A stretch of 64,000 bases of DNA from Candidatus Saccharibacteria bacterium UBA2952 (GTDB lineage: Bacteria > Patescibacteriota > Saccharimonadia > Saccharimonadales > Saccharimonadaceae), in assembly GCA_002348605.1 (NCBI GenBank), contig DEBQ01000002.1, positions 62,001 to 126,000 on the forward strand, written 5' to 3'. The notes beneath the pieces were generated by a model that was not told the origin of the DNA, did not search any database, and saw only the letters and a list, made by a program, of their open reading frames with translations. The translations under genes and the position numbers were made by a program. How positions within the stretch are numbered: the first letter of the stretch is position 1; each line of letters opens with the position of its first letter. This document shows, piece by piece, positions 39,994 through 50,700 of this stretch.

Positions 39994-41970
39994 ATGGGTG
40001 TATTTAAGCTCAATACCGAGTACGCACCGATGGGGGACCAACCCACGGCCATTAAACAGCTCATTGATGGGCTTGAACAAGGCGTCCGCGAACAAACGCT
40101 TCTTGGTGTCACCGGTTCTGGTAAGACGTTCACCATGGCGAATATTATTGCGAACCGTGGTGTACCAACGCTCGTGTTAGCGCATAACAAGACTCTTGCC
40201 GCTCAACTTTTTTCTGAATTCAAGGCATTCTTTCCGGAAAACGAAGTTCATTACTTCGTCAGTTACTTCGACTATTACCAGCCGGAAGCATATATTGCGT
40301 CAAGCGATACCTATATTGAAAAAGATTCGAAGATAAACGACGAAATCGACCGTCTTCGCCATGCTGCGACCACTGCTCTTCTTACCGGTCGTGATGTAAT
40401 CATCGTCGCTAGCGTCAGCTGTATATACGGTATCGGTTCGCCAGACTCATATGCCGAAATGTCGATCCACGTAAAAAAGGGCGAACGTCGTCAGCAAGAC
40501 AAATTCCTACGCCTGCTGACTGACATTCAATACCAACGTAACGACGTCGATTTTCACCGCGGTACGTTCCGCTCTAAAGGCGACGTCGTCGACGTATTTC
40601 CGGCTGGTAGCGATGTGGCATATCGGGTAGAATTCTTCGGCGACGAAATCGACCGTATTACCCGCATCGATCCACTTACGGGAGAGATATTAGGTGAACC
40701 GGATGAACTGAAAATCTTTCCTTCAAGCCACTACGTAACGCCGAAGGAAAAGCTGGAAACGGCAATTGAAAAGATAAAACATGAATTTGACGAGCGGATG
40801 GAATGGTTCGAACGTCACGACAAGCTACTCGAAGCCCAGCGTTTGGCACAGCGCACCAAATACGACATTGAAATGCTCGAAGAAACCGGTTTTGTTAAAG
40901 GCATCGAAAACTACAGCCGCTACTTAACCAACCGTGAACCTGGCGAACAACCGGCGACATTGATTGATTACTTCCCGGATGACTGGTTGTTGCTCGTCGA
41001 CGAAAGCCACATGACTCTGCCTCAGGTCCGCGGTATGTATAACGGTGACCGTGCTCGTAAGGAAGTGCTTGTAGAACACGGCTTCCGTTTGCCGAGCGCG
41101 CTTGACAACCGTCCGCTCCGGTTTGATGAGTTTGACCGTCATATTAACCAGGCGATTTACGTATCGGCAACGCCGGGTGAATACGAACTTACACACACGC
41201 CGGAACCGGCCCAACAGGTCATTCGTCCAACGGGCTTACTTGATCCGAAGATTGACGTCCGTCCGAGTCGTGGTCAGGTCGACGACTTGATTGCAGAAAT
41301 CCGCGACCGCACAGAAAAGCACCAGCGCGTACTCGTGACGACGCTAACGAAGCGTATGGCCGAAGACCTGAGTCAGCACCTGCTCGACCTGAACATCAAG
41401 ACCGCGTACATTCATAGTGACGTCGACACGTTGGAGCGTGGTGATATTTTGCGTGACCTACGTATGGGAACATACGACGTGTTAATTGGTATCAACTTGC
41501 TTCGCGAAGGACTGGACCTACCGGAAGTGAGTCTGGTTGCAATTATCGACGCAGACAAGGAAGGGTTTCTACGTTCGGAAAGCGCTCTTATCCAGACTAT
41601 TGGCCGCGCCGCGCGGCACCAAGAAGGAATGGTCATCATGTACGCCGACACTGTGACTCGGAGTATGCAGGCAGCAATTGACGAAACAAACCGTCGTAGG
41701 GGTATTCAGGAGGCATACAACAAGGAGCACGGTATCACACCGACAAGCATTGCCAAGGCAATTGACGAAGGGCTCCGTGCAATCATTCCAATGAAAGACG
41801 ACGACAAAAAACCAAAAATCGACTTTAAAAAGATTCCCAAGGACGAATATGACAGTCTGGTTAAGGACCTGACTGGGCAGATGGAACTTGCCAGCGCCAA
41901 CCTTGAATTTGAAAAAGCGGCCGAACTACGTGATCTCATTGCTGAAATTAACCAACACCGCGCAAAATAA
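39994..41970 (+). CDS. uvrB: Excinuclease ABC subunit B
   Basis: Damage-loading helicase subunit of nucleotide excision repair, 658 residues. Walker A GVTGSGKTFTMA near 35-46, beta-hairpin YYQPEAYI, helicase motifs DESHMTLPQ and TLTKRMAEDL, INLLREGLDLPEV, QTIGRAARH, and the C-terminal UVR motif (LTGQMELASANLEFEKAAELRD). Full length. TACAAT ends 6 nt before the ATG, so the message is predicted leaderless. UvrA and UvrC are not in this window. Confidence 0.97.
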   Translation: MGVFKLNTEYAPMGDQPTAIKQLIDGLEQGVREQTLLGVTGSGKTFTMANIIANRGVPTLVLAHNKTLAAQLFSEFKAFFPENEVHYFVSYFDYYQPEAYIASSDTYIEKDSKINDEIDRLRHAATTALLTGRDVIIVASVSCIYGIGSPDSYAEMSIHVKKGERRQQDKFLRLLTDIQYQRNDVDFHRGTFRSKGDVVDVFPAGSDVAYRVEFFGDEIDRITRIDPLTGEILGEPDELKIFPSSHYVTPKEKLETAIEKIKHEFDERMEWFERHDKLLEAQRLAQRTKYDIEMLEETGFVKGIENYSRYLTNREPGEQPATLIDYFPDDWLLLVDESHMTLPQVRGMYNGDRARKEVLVEHGFRLPSALDNRPLRFDEFDRHINQAIYVSATPGEYELTHTPEPAQQVIRPTGLLDPKIDVRPSRGQVDDLIAEIRDRTEKHQRVLVTTLTKRMAEDLSQHLLDLNIKTAYIHSDVDTLERGDILRDLRMGTYDVLIGINLLREGLDLPEVSLVAIIDADKEGFLRSESALIQTIGRAARHQEGMVIMYADTVTRSMQAAIDETNRRRGIQEAYNKEHGITPTSIAKAIDEGLRAIIPMKDDDKKPKIDFKKIPKDEYDSLVKDLTGQMELASANLEFEKAAELRDLIAEINQHRAK

Positions 41971-42029
41971 GCCGCCTCTCGCTAGTAGGCACTTCTCATA
42001 CCACTGTAACGTACGGTACAATGGGCTAT

Positions 42030-42320
42030 ATGACGCAAATTTCTCGTGATACGGTTCTGAGGCTTGCCGCCCTCAGTAACCTTCAACTGGCCGAAGACGA
42101 AATCGACGGGTTGACTGAAGACCTGGGAAGAATTCTGGCGTATGTCGAACAGCTTGACGAACTTGACACCAAAGAGGTGGAGCCGGCCTACCAGGTAACT
42201 GGACTTCAGAATATCTACCGTCAGGACGTTGTTGATGAAGGTGACGTCACGCGTGAAGATTTGCTCGCGCTTGCGCCAAGCGTGAAAGATTCGCAAGTGA
42301 AAGTGCCAAAGGTTATTTAA
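42030..42320 (+). CDS. gatC: Asp/Glu-tRNA amidotransferase subunit C
   Basis: Small subunit of GatCAB, which converts Glu-tRNA(Gln) or Asp-tRNA(Asn) to the amide form. It has 96 residues with the family pattern VLRLAALSNLQLAEDE, ILAYVEQLDELDT and VKVPKVI at the end. I chose ATG 42030, 7 nt after TACAAT; ATG 42021 is within the promoter spacer. The stop overlaps the gatA start (TAATG). Confidence 0.94.
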   Translation: MTQISRDTVLRLAALSNLQLAEDEIDGLTEDLGRILAYVEQLDELDTKEVEPAYQVTGLQNIYRQDVVDEGDVTREDLLALAPSVKDSQVKVPKVI

Positions 42321-43690
42321 TGAAGACGATTGCTACATATCTTGGTCGGCCTGCCCGCGAAAATGTTGAACAGGCAATTGAAGCCGCGCGCGCCAGCGAG
42401 TCATACCATGCTTTGCTTCATTTGACGGCTGAAAGGGCGTATGAACGAGCCGAGCTTGTAGATAGCGGTAAGGTGACCGGGCGATTGGCCGGGGTACCGT
42501 TCATTGTAAAAGACAACTACCTTGCTTTTGATGGACCAACAACTGCCGCCAGTCATATTTTGGAAAACTTTGTGGCGCCACTACAGGCAACCGTCGTTGA
42601 GCGACTCGAAGCCGAAGGAGCGATTTGTATTGGCAAGGCGAACTTAGACTCATTCGCTCACGGGAGCAGTACCGAAAACTCGGCGTTCGGTCCGACCAAA
42701 AACGCGATTGACCCGACCAAAGTTGCTGGTGGCAGTAGTGGTGGGTCTGCGGTGGCTGTCGCACTTGATATCGTCCCATTCGCGCTTGGAAGCGACACGG
42801 GCGGATCGATTCGCCAGCCAGCCAGTTTTAATGGCGTATACGGCTTCAAGCCGACGTATGGCATGACCAGCCGCTACGGAGTTGTCGCGATGGCGAGTAG
42901 TACTGATGTCATGGGTTGTTTCGCGAATACGGCCGAAGACGCCGAATTGGTGACTGAAATAATGGCAGGGCAGGACACGAAAGACCCAACGACTTTACCT
43001 GATTTTTTCAAACCAGTTTCTGACGTTTCGCCACTCAAGATCGGTGTCATCTCGGACTTCATGACCAAAGATACCGACGCCGGTGTTCGTGATCGAGTGA
43101 ATGAATATGTCGAGCGACTGAAAGCAAACGGTCATACGGTCGAGAATGTCGAGCTACCCCTCGCCAAATACACGCTTGCGATGTACTACATTATCGTTCC
43201 TGCCGAAGTGGCTAGCAACTTGGCGCGCTACGACGGCGTAAGGTACGGTAATCGAAGCGAAGAAGCTCAGACGATTGAGGAATTATACGGATTATCTCGC
43301 GACAAGGGATTCGTCGCCGAGTCAAAACGGCGTATTATGATTGGCAACTATGTTCTTTCCAGTGGATATTTCGACGCTTACTACTTAAAGGCGCAACAAG
43401 CGCGCCAAAAGCTTATCGAACAATTCGACGACCTATTCTCGCGGTACGATGTATTGGTGTCGCCCGTCACCCCGACGACAGCGTTCGGGTTCGGTGAGAA
43501 TACCGACGACCCAATGAAAATGTACTTGTCTGACGCCATGACGGTCGGCGTCAGCCTAGCAGGGATTCCGGCGTTGTCCGTACCTGCCGGTATGTCTGAC
43601 GGTCTGCCAGTCGGAGTACAGTTAATTGGCCAGCGGAAATCCGACGCTACACTTCTTGCTTTGGCTCGTTCGATGGAGGCTACGTCATGA
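42320..43690 (+). CDS. gatA: Asp/Glu-tRNA amidotransferase subunit A
   Basis: Amidase subunit of GatCAB, 456 residues, releasing ammonia from glutamine. Catalytic Lys in PFIVKDNYL (near 64), the Ser pair in KVAGGSSGGSAVAVA (amidase signature), and ALGSDTGGSIRQPA. The C-terminal half has VGVQLIGQ. Coupled to gatC and, by ATGA overlap, to the unknown gene that follows. Confidence 0.97.
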   Translation: MKTIATYLGRPARENVEQAIEAARASESYHALLHLTAERAYERAELVDSGKVTGRLAGVPFIVKDNYLAFDGPTTAASHILENFVAPLQATVVERLEAEGAICIGKANLDSFAHGSSTENSAFGPTKNAIDPTKVAGGSSGGSAVAVALDIVPFALGSDTGGSIRQPASFNGVYGFKPTYGMTSRYGVVAMASSTDVMGCFANTAEDAELVTEIMAGQDTKDPTTLPDFFKPVSDVSPLKIGVISDFMTKDTDAGVRDRVNEYVERLKANGHTVENVELPLAKYTLAMYYIIVPAEVASNLARYDGVRYGNRSEEAQTIEELYGLSRDKGFVAESKRRIMIGNYVLSSGYFDAYYLKAQQARQKLIEQFDDLFSRYDVLVSPVTPTTAFGFGENTDDPMKMYLSDAMTVGVSLAGIPALSVPAGMSDGLPVGVQLIGQRKSDATLLALARSMEATS

Positions 43691-44109
43691 CCGATGGTCT
43701 GATGATCGTATTTCTGGTTGTGATTGTGCTGGTTGGCGCCGGCATATTATTCGTTATTGCCCACGGGCGAAGCGGTGGTCGGACACTTGATATGGAGCGC
43801 TACCGAACAAGCTGGCTGCAGATTGAACGGCAGCTAGTACGCGGCGAAGAATCAAGCTATCACCTCGCTATATTAAATGCCGACAAATTACTCGACCAAG
43901 CACTCATGCAGCGCGGCATGAAAGGCGCTACCATGGGTGAACGAATGAAGTTCGCTCGTGATGCATGGTCGAATGCTAATGCTATCTGGACGGCTCATAA
44001 GGTACGTAACCGCATTGCCCACGAGCCGAATGTCCGCGTGGATTACGATGACGCAAGGCGCTCGTTGGCAGCCTACAAACAGGCATTAAAAGATGTGGGG
44101 GCTATTTGA
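43687..44109 (+). CDS. Membrane-anchored HEPN-like protein between gatA and gatB
   Basis: A 140-residue protein with one N-terminal transmembrane helix (about 5-24) and a helical cytoplasmic domain. Near the end it has RNRIAHEPN, an R-x4-H pattern like the catalytic motif of HEPN RNases, set between two helices as in that fold (HLAILNADKLLDQAL before it). Start and stop are coupled to gatA (ATGA) and nearly to gatB. The HEPN link is a pattern-based suggestion; a structural role is equally possible. Confidence 0.6.
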   Translation: MTDGLMIVFLVVIVLVGAGILFVIAHGRSGGRTLDMERYRTSWLQIERQLVRGEESSYHLAILNADKLLDQALMQRGMKGATMGERMKFARDAWSNANAIWTAHKVRNRIAHEPNVRVDYDDARRSLAAYKQALKDVGAI

Positions 44110-44110
44110 T

Positions 44111-45559
44111 ATGAATGACTGGGTCATGACAATCGGCATTGAATGTCACGTGCAGTTAGCGACTAAATCCAAGCTGTTCAGCCCGGCGGATAATGATGCC
44201 CGGGATAAAGAGCCGAACAGTGTTGTACACCCAATTGACTATGGCTTACCAGGCATGCTGCCACTTCTGAACCGTGAAGCCGTCAATCTTGCTGTCAAAG
44301 CGGCCAAAGCACTCAATGCAGATGTCGCGAAAGTTAGTCGTTTCGATCGCAAGCATTATTTTTACCCTGACCTACCAATGGGCTATCAGATTACGCAGAT
44401 GTACCACCCAACCATCGGTGCGGGTCTTGTCGAAGCCCCGATGCCTGATGGCTCAACTGTCAAAGTGCGGATTCACCATGCCCACATCGAGTCAGACGCC
44501 GGTAAGCAGACGCACTATTCGGACCATACTTTGGTAGACCTAAACCGCGCCGGTACGCCATTAATTGAAATTGTTTCCGAACCCGATATGCATAGTCCTG
44601 CCGAAGCCAGGGCATACAGCACCGAATTGTACCGTCTTATGACATATGCCGGTGTGACGCACGGTGATTTGTATCATGGGAACATGCGATTCGATGTCAA
44701 CATTTCGGTCGCGAAAGCTGGCAGCGACATGCTTGGCAAGCGTGCTGAAGTAAAGAACCTAAATTCCTTCCGAAGTGTTGAAAAAGCCGCCGAGTACGAG
44801 TTTAAGCGTCAGGTTGAACTACTTGAGCGTGGTGAGGCTGTCGTGCAGGAAACTCGTGGCTGGGACGATGCCAAACAAAAAACGACGTCGCAGCGGTCCA
44901 AGGAAGACGCCCAAGACTACCGGTACATGCCCGATGCCGATATTCCACCGGTCATCCTGACAGATGAGGAAATCAAGAGCATCCAGGCAGAAGTCGGTAT
45001 GCTGCCGGGCGACTTTAGGCAGGCATTTTCAGGGTTATCGCTCGATAGTTCCGTCGTAACGACGCTACTCGCCGACAAACATCATGCCGAATTGGTGTAC
45101 GGTGTCCTGCAGAAGGTGCCCGAACACGCCGAACGAGTTGCGCATTGGTTTGCCAGTGTTTTCAAGGTAGCGGACAGCGACGAAGGCATGGTCGACCTTG
45201 AAAGCAGCGACGGACCAACGGTAGAGGACTTACTGACGCTTGCACAGATGACGGCTGACTCCAAGCTTTCAAGCACGTCGGCCAAAGAAGTATTTCTGGC
45301 ACTTGTCGCCGGTGAAACTGATCCCGAAACAATAGCTGCCGACCGGAACCTACTACAGGAAAGTGACGAAGGAGCAATTGCCGCGGTCGTGGACGACGTT
45401 CTGGCCGACGACGCTTCTAAGAAGTCTATTTCTGATATTCAGGCAGGGAACGAAAAAGCTATTGGCTATCTTGTTGGACAAGTTATGAAACGTTCAGCGG
45501 GCAAGGCCAATCCAAGCTTGGCTCAAAAGTTGATACGTGAGAAACTGAAAACACTATGA
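44111..45559 (+). CDS. gatB: Asp/Glu-tRNA amidotransferase subunit B
   Basis: tRNA-binding and kinase-like subunit of GatCAB, 482 residues. Signature IGIECHVQLATKSKLF at the start, HYFYPDLPMGYQITQ, LIEIVSEPDM, VKNLNSFRSVEKA, and the C-terminal YqeY-like tail domain. ATG 44111 was chosen as the one agreeing with the family start, just after the TGA of the preceding gene; ATG 44093 lies inside that gene. The ATGA overlap couples it to galU. Confidence 0.96.
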   Translation: MNDWVMTIGIECHVQLATKSKLFSPADNDARDKEPNSVVHPIDYGLPGMLPLLNREAVNLAVKAAKALNADVAKVSRFDRKHYFYPDLPMGYQITQMYHPTIGAGLVEAPMPDGSTVKVRIHHAHIESDAGKQTHYSDHTLVDLNRAGTPLIEIVSEPDMHSPAEARAYSTELYRLMTYAGVTHGDLYHGNMRFDVNISVAKAGSDMLGKRAEVKNLNSFRSVEKAAEYEFKRQVELLERGEAVVQETRGWDDAKQKTTSQRSKEDAQDYRYMPDADIPPVILTDEEIKSIQAEVGMLPGDFRQAFSGLSLDSSVVTTLLADKHHAELVYGVLQKVPEHAERVAHWFASVFKVADSDEGMVDLESSDGPTVEDLLTLAQMTADSKLSSTSAKEVFLALVAGETDPETIAADRNLLQESDEGAIAAVVDDVLADDASKKSISDIQAGNEKAIGYLVGQVMKRSAGKANPSLAQKLIREKLKTL

Positions 45560-46440
45560 ACCGACCAACTAAAGCAATCATTCCTGCCGCAGGGTTTGGC
45601 ACACGCTTCCTGCCCCAGACCAAGGCGATGCCGAAAGAGATGATGCCGCTTATCGACAAGCCAATTATTCAATACGTCGTCGAAGACCTCGTCAGGGCAG
45701 GCATAAAGGATATCATTATTGTGGGAAGCTCGAATAAGCGGTCAATCGAAGATCACTTTGACTTGCCGAGCGAAGAGCTCCTTAGTAATCTTCGGGCTGG
45801 AGGCGAGCGCAAACGCCCATATATTGACCTTGTTGAAGAGATTGCTAACCTAGCAAACTTTATTTACGTCCGACAAAAAGGACCGTATGGCAACGCGACG
45901 CCGCTTCTTAGCGCTGCACACCTTGTCGGAGACGAGCCTTTTATTTACACCTGGGCCGACGACTTCTTTACGCCAGAGGCCAACGCAACCTCGCAAATGA
46001 TCGATGTCTATGAACGGACTGGCGGCGGTGTATTCGCCTGCAAACGTGCCGAAAAGGATAGCGAATACGACAGCTACGGATTTGCAGCAGGAGAACCGGT
46101 TGGTGATGACTTAATAAAGATGAACGAAGTCGTCGAGAAGCCCGGAAAAGATAACGCGCCCTCTGAATTGGCGGCCGTTTCAAGCTACCTCCTGCCTGGC
46201 TCTCTACTTGGCTACATCGAACGGGGCATTACCGACCATAAAGACGGCGAGTTTACGTTCCAACCGTTTGTCCAGCAAATGATAAATGACGGCCATGATT
46301 TTTACGCCAAAGAAATTAAGAACGCTCGGTTCTATGACACGGGAAATCCGTTAGAGTACCTGAAGACGACTCTCGACTTTGGCCTCGCCCATCCTAACTT
46401 TGGCAACGAGCTCCGAGATTACCTTCGCGAAAAACTGTAA
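45556..46440 (+). CDS. galU: UTP-glucose-1-phosphate uridylyltransferase
   Basis: Makes UDP-glucose for envelope glycans, 294 residues. Nucleotide-binding AAGFGTRFLPQTKAMPKEM at the N-terminus, KPIIQYVVED, QKGPYGNATPLLSA, WADDFF and NEVVEKPGKD. It overlaps gatB by four bases (ATGA) and ends the gat operon. Confidence 0.95.
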   Translation: MNRPTKAIIPAAGFGTRFLPQTKAMPKEMMPLIDKPIIQYVVEDLVRAGIKDIIIVGSSNKRSIEDHFDLPSEELLSNLRAGGERKRPYIDLVEEIANLANFIYVRQKGPYGNATPLLSAAHLVGDEPFIYTWADDFFTPEANATSQMIDVYERTGGGVFACKRAEKDSEYDSYGFAAGEPVGDDLIKMNEVVEKPGKDNAPSELAAVSSYLLPGSLLGYIERGITDHKDGEFTFQPFVQQMINDGHDFYAKEIKNARFYDTGNPLEYLKTTLDFGLAHPNFGNELRDYLREKL

Positions 46441-46510
46441 TTATCTTCACATTGCGCCTGCTCCGGCAAGCCTATAATTGAGCTACCAATCATAACCAAG
46501 GAGGCAAGAA

Positions 46511-46789
46511 ATGGTAGGAATGGGAGGATTCATAGGGGCTATTATCATCGGCGGTCTCGCTGGCTGGGTCGCATCGATGATTATGAAGACGGATGGTTCG
46601 ATGGGCATTCTTATGAACATCGTCGTTGGTGTTGTCGGCGCCATTCTCGGTAATTTACTATTACCACTACTCGGCGTAAGTGGCACGACTGGCTTTAGTG
46701 TTTGGAGCTTTGTTGTTGCACTCATCGGTGCACTCATCCTGTTGTTCGTAGTTCGACTCTTCAGCGGGCGTCGCGATACGGCAGCCTAA
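46511..46789 (+). CDS. GlsB/YeaQ/YmgE-family small membrane protein
   Basis: A 92-residue protein with three transmembrane helices (about 5-25, 33-55, 62-84) and the family pattern GGLAGWVASMIM, NIVVGVVGAILGNLL. The family is often stress-induced; function unknown. AAGGAGG lies before the ATG and TATAAT (46472-46477) upstream gives a leader of about 30 nt. Confidence 0.9.
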   Translation: MVGMGGFIGAIIIGGLAGWVASMIMKTDGSMGILMNIVVGVVGAILGNLLLPLLGVSGTTGFSVWSFVVALIGALILLFVVRLFSGRRDTAA

Positions 46790-46812
46790 TACGGCTGACT
46801 GCAAAACGCAAT

Positions 46813-46843
46813 TGGTAGCAGGGACGTGTCGTTTCTGCTACCA
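46813..46843 (+). terminator. Hairpin after GlsB-like gene
   Basis: TGGTAGCAG/CTGCTACCA stem (9 bp) with a 13-nt loop, followed by TTTGTTG. Probable terminator, close before the next small-membrane gene. Confidence 0.6.
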
Positions 46844-46862
46844 TTTGTTGTAGAGGTAATAA

Positions 46863-47105
46863 ATGACAGCAATGGAAATTTTAGTAATCATTCTTTCTGT
46901 GTTCTTGGCGGTGTTCTTGCTTATCGGTATCATCCTTGCCATTCTGTTGGTCAGGGTGACACAGCAGATCAAGCGAGTTACATCGAGTGCCGAACGAACC
47001 GTGACTGGGCTTGAGAATGTTGTGGCTGGAGTGAATAAAGTAACGACACCCGCAATGCTTGCAAAAATCGTGTTCGACCAGCTTAAGAAACGCCGAAAGA
47101 AGTAA
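46863..47105 (+). CDS. Small membrane protein
   Basis: An 80-residue protein with one long N-terminal helix (about 5-29) and an amphipathic, basic remainder ending LKKRRKK. This is the general form of DUF948-like or phage-holin-like small envelope proteins, but assignment is weak. It starts a three-gene run with the YtxH-like and DUF5665-like genes, spaced 10 and 2 bp. Confidence 0.6.
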   Translation: MTAMEILVIILSVFLAVFLLIGIILAILLVRVTQQIKRVTSSAERTVTGLENVVAGVNKVTTPAMLAKIVFDQLKKRRKK

Positions 47106-47115
47106 GGAGCAAACC

Positions 47116-47370
47116 ATGAAAGGCAATAAATTAGCCATTGGAGCCATTATCGGTGCCGCAGCAGGGGTTGTGGCAGGCGTACTAACTGCTCCAAAAAGCG
47201 GTAAAGAAACGCGTGAGGACATTAAGCAGAAAGCCTTAGAAGCGAAGGATAAGGTCGCCACCGGGAAAGACGAACTTATATTCAAGGCCGAAGAAGTCGC
47301 CGATGACGTACGGGCGAAAGCAGTTGAAGTGATGGACTCTGTAAAGCAGCATAAGGATAAAACCAAGTAG
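47116..47370 (+). CDS. YtxH-like general stress protein
   Basis: An 84-residue protein with a Gly/Ala-rich transmembrane helix (about 5-26, AIGAIIGAAAGVVAGVLTAPKSGKE) and a charged coiled-coil tail with repeated KxKA patterns. The APKSGKE after the helix is the hallmark of YtxH-like proteins. AAGGAG precedes the ATG. Function unknown; related proteins accompany envelope stress. Confidence 0.85.
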   Translation: MKGNKLAIGAIIGAAAGVVAGVLTAPKSGKETREDIKQKALEAKDKVATGKDELIFKAEEVADDVRAKAVEVMDSVKQHKDKTK

Positions 47371-47372
47371 CT

Positions 47373-47663
47373 ATGCCGGTAAAACACGTCAAGCGCGCAG
47401 CGCAGTCGGTGAAAGAAGACAATGAGCGCGGAGCGCGAACGGCACTAATTGAGGAGTTGTTCTACGATTTTAACCGCTCACGTGCGCAGGTGTATGTCAT
47501 GAACTTCGTGCGCGGCATATTATTTGGTGCAGGTAGTGTTATCGGTGGTACGCTCGTCATCGCCCTTATTATTTGGATTCTTAGCTTGCTCGGGAATGTT
47601 ATCCCACCGCTCGGAAACTTCTTTGACGGTATTAGTCATACGCTCGAATCCGGCCCACGCTAA
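47373..47663 (+). CDS. DUF5665-like membrane protein
   Basis: A 96-residue protein: basic amphipathic N-terminal half (IEELFYDFNRSRAQVYVMNFVRG) and one or two hydrophobic helices (about 49-72). The LFYDF-x-R and FVRGILFGAGSVIGGTLV pattern matches DUF5665. It ends the three-gene envelope cluster directly before the dnaE promoter. Confidence 0.75.
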   Translation: MPVKHVKRAAQSVKEDNERGARTALIEELFYDFNRSRAQVYVMNFVRGILFGAGSVIGGTLVIALIIWILSLLGNVIPPLGNFFDGISHTLESGPR

Positions 47664-47718
47664 TTTGACTACACTAATTACGGGAGTATGCGGACGATGT
47701 TCGCTATACTAAATGCAT

Positions 47719-50700
47719 ATGGGGAAGGTGCTTACAGCGTCGGATTATGTGCATTTGCACAATCATACGCACCATAGTCTTCTTGACGGCCTGACGAAGG
47801 TCGATGAGTTAGTCGAGCGTGTCAAATCGCTCGGCATGAATTCGTGTGCCATTACCGACCACGGAACCATGAGCGGTGCGATCGAGTTCTATAAGGCCGC
47901 CACCAAAGCCGGAGTCAAACCGATTATCGGGATTGAAACCTATGTCGCTGCACGCTCCAGGTTCGATCGAGACCCGGCTAAAGACAAAGCACGGTACCAT
48001 CTGATACTTCTCGCCATGAACGACACAGGGTATAAAAACCTAATGAAGCTGTCGACCACCGCCAACCTTGAAGGTATGTACTACAAACCGCGAATTGACC
48101 GCGAACTCATAGAACAATATAACGAAGGAATCATCGCTCTCAGTGCCTGTGCTGGTGGTGAGCTAGGCGAAAACCTACGTGTCGACAATTACGAAGAAGC
48201 GAAGCGAGTCGCAAGCTGGTACAAATCAATCTTCGGTGACCGCTACTACTTGGAATTACAGGACCACGGCCATCCGGACGCTCCGAGCAAATGGGACGTA
48301 CAGGTTAAGATAAACGAAGGTCTAGAACGGCTATCGAAAGAGCTCGATATTCCTTGTGTAGTCACGAGTGACGGTCATTATCTTGACCACGGCGACCAAG
48401 ACGCGCACGAAATACTTTTATGTGTCGGTACAGGCGCATATCTCTCAGACGAAAAACGCATGAGCCTGAAGGAGTTCGAGTTACACGTTACAGACCCGGC
48501 CGAAATCATTGAACGCTGGCAAAAAACCAATCCCGACGCGGTGGCGAACACCAAGGCAATTGCTGATCGCTGTGACCTTTCGATTGAACTCGGTGGTATT
48601 CTGATTCCAACGTTTCCTGTTCCAGAAGGTGAAACGGAAAAATCATATCTCGACAAACTCGTATATCGAGGACTCGCCCGTCGATACCTCGGCAAGACGC
48701 CTGATGAAAGCGTGTCGCTTGCAAACAATGCAATACGGTCTGAACTAAGCGACGATGTAACCGAACGACTCGACATGGAGCTTGAGGTGCTTCAAAAAAT
48801 GGGCTATAACGGCTATTTCCTGATTGTTCAGGACTTTATGAACTGGGGTAAGTCGCAGGGAATTATTTTTGGCCCCGGACGTGGTTCGGCTGCAGGTTCG
48901 ATCATCGCGTACGCATTGAACATCACCGACCTTGACCCATTAAAATACGACTTACTGTTCGAGCGGTTTTTAAACCCTGACCGTATTTCGATGCCGGATA
49001 TCGATATCGACATCCAGGATACCCGCCGGAACGAAGTTATTGAATACTGCGCCCAGAAGTATGGTAGCGAACGAGTGGCCAACATTGTGACGTTTGGTAA
49101 AATGGCTGCCCGGGCAAGTGTGCGTGATGTTGCCCGCGTACTTCAGGTGCCATATGCCGAAGCCGACCGGCTGTCAAAAATGATTCCGCCGCCCGTGCAG
49201 GGCCGCCACATTCCACTGTCGGTAAGCGTCGAAAAAGACCCGGACCTTAAATCAGAATACGAGAGTAACCCCACGGCAAAAGAAGTCTTCGATTACGCCA
49301 TCCGTCTAGAAGGGACAATCCGTTCACACGGCGTTCATGCTGCTGGTGTGGTCATTGCACCAGATGACATCGTGAACTACACACCGCTTGAAATGGCGCA
49401 AAAAGGTGTCGTTGCAACTCAATATCCTATGGGGCCGGTCGAAGAGCTCGGGCTACTTAAGATGGACTTTTTGGGGCTTTCGAACCTCACGATTATTAAC
49501 AATGCGCTTCGTATTATCAAAAAAGTGTACAAGCAGGAAATCTCCCTTAGTGAGATACCGCTTGATGACATGAAGACGTACGAACTATTGCAACGCGGCG
49601 ACACAACCGGTGTGTTTCAGCTGGAATCGGCCGGTATGAAGCGATACCTAAAGGAGCTGAAACCAACTGTGTTCGACGACATTATTGCCATGGTAGCACT
49701 GTACCGACCGGGTCCGATGCAGTTCATTGACAGCTTCATCCGCCGTAAACATGGCGACGAGCAGATTACCTACTTGCACGAAGGTATGAAGAACTCACTT
49801 GAGAGTACGTATGGCATTCTCGTGTACCAAGAGCAATTCATGCAGATTTCGAAAGAATGGAGCGGATTTACCGGTGGTCAGGCTGACACGCTTCGTAAGG
49901 CTGTTGGTAAGAAGAACATTGACCTTATGAAGAAGGTCAAACCAGAATTTGTCGAAGGGGCAGTCAAGGTTGGTGGTGCGACGGCGCAGGTGGCTGAAAA
50001 ATTCTGGGATCAGCTAGAAGAGTTCGCCAATTACTGTTTCAACAAGTCGCACGCCGCCTGTTACGGATTGATCGCCTACTGGACGGCGTACCTGAAGGCG
50101 CACTATCCAGACGCATTCATGGCGGCGCTGATGACCAGCGACCAGGACGATATCGAACGACTAGCCATCGAAATTACCGAGTGCCGACACATGGGAATTA
50201 CTGTGCTCGCTCCCGATGTTAACCAGTCGTTCGTCGAGTTCGCTGTTGTTCCAGGTGAAAATACCATTCGATTCGGCATGGCGGCCGTAAAGGGTGTTGG
50301 GGTTGGTGCCGTCGAAGAGATTTTGCGTGCCCGTGAAGACGGAGAGTTTAAAAGCATCGAGGATTTCGCCCGACGTGTCAGCACGTCGAAGTTCAATAAG
50401 AAAGCGTGGGAATCACTAATTAAATCTGGCGGATTCGATTCGTTCGGCGACCGCTCTGACCTTCTATTTAACCTTGAGGCTATACAAGCGTTCGCGTCCA
50501 AGCTTCAAAAAGACGCTCTGTCTGGCCAGACCGACCTGTTCGGCGGTCTTTCCGATGATGCTTCGCTGCAGCGCTCTATCACACTCCAAAAGGCGCCCGC
50601 CCAGCACACTATGCGCGAACGGCTAACGTGGGAACGCGAGCTGCTTGGATTGTATATTAGCGCGCACCCGCTTGATAATTACGATGCATATTTTCAAGAA

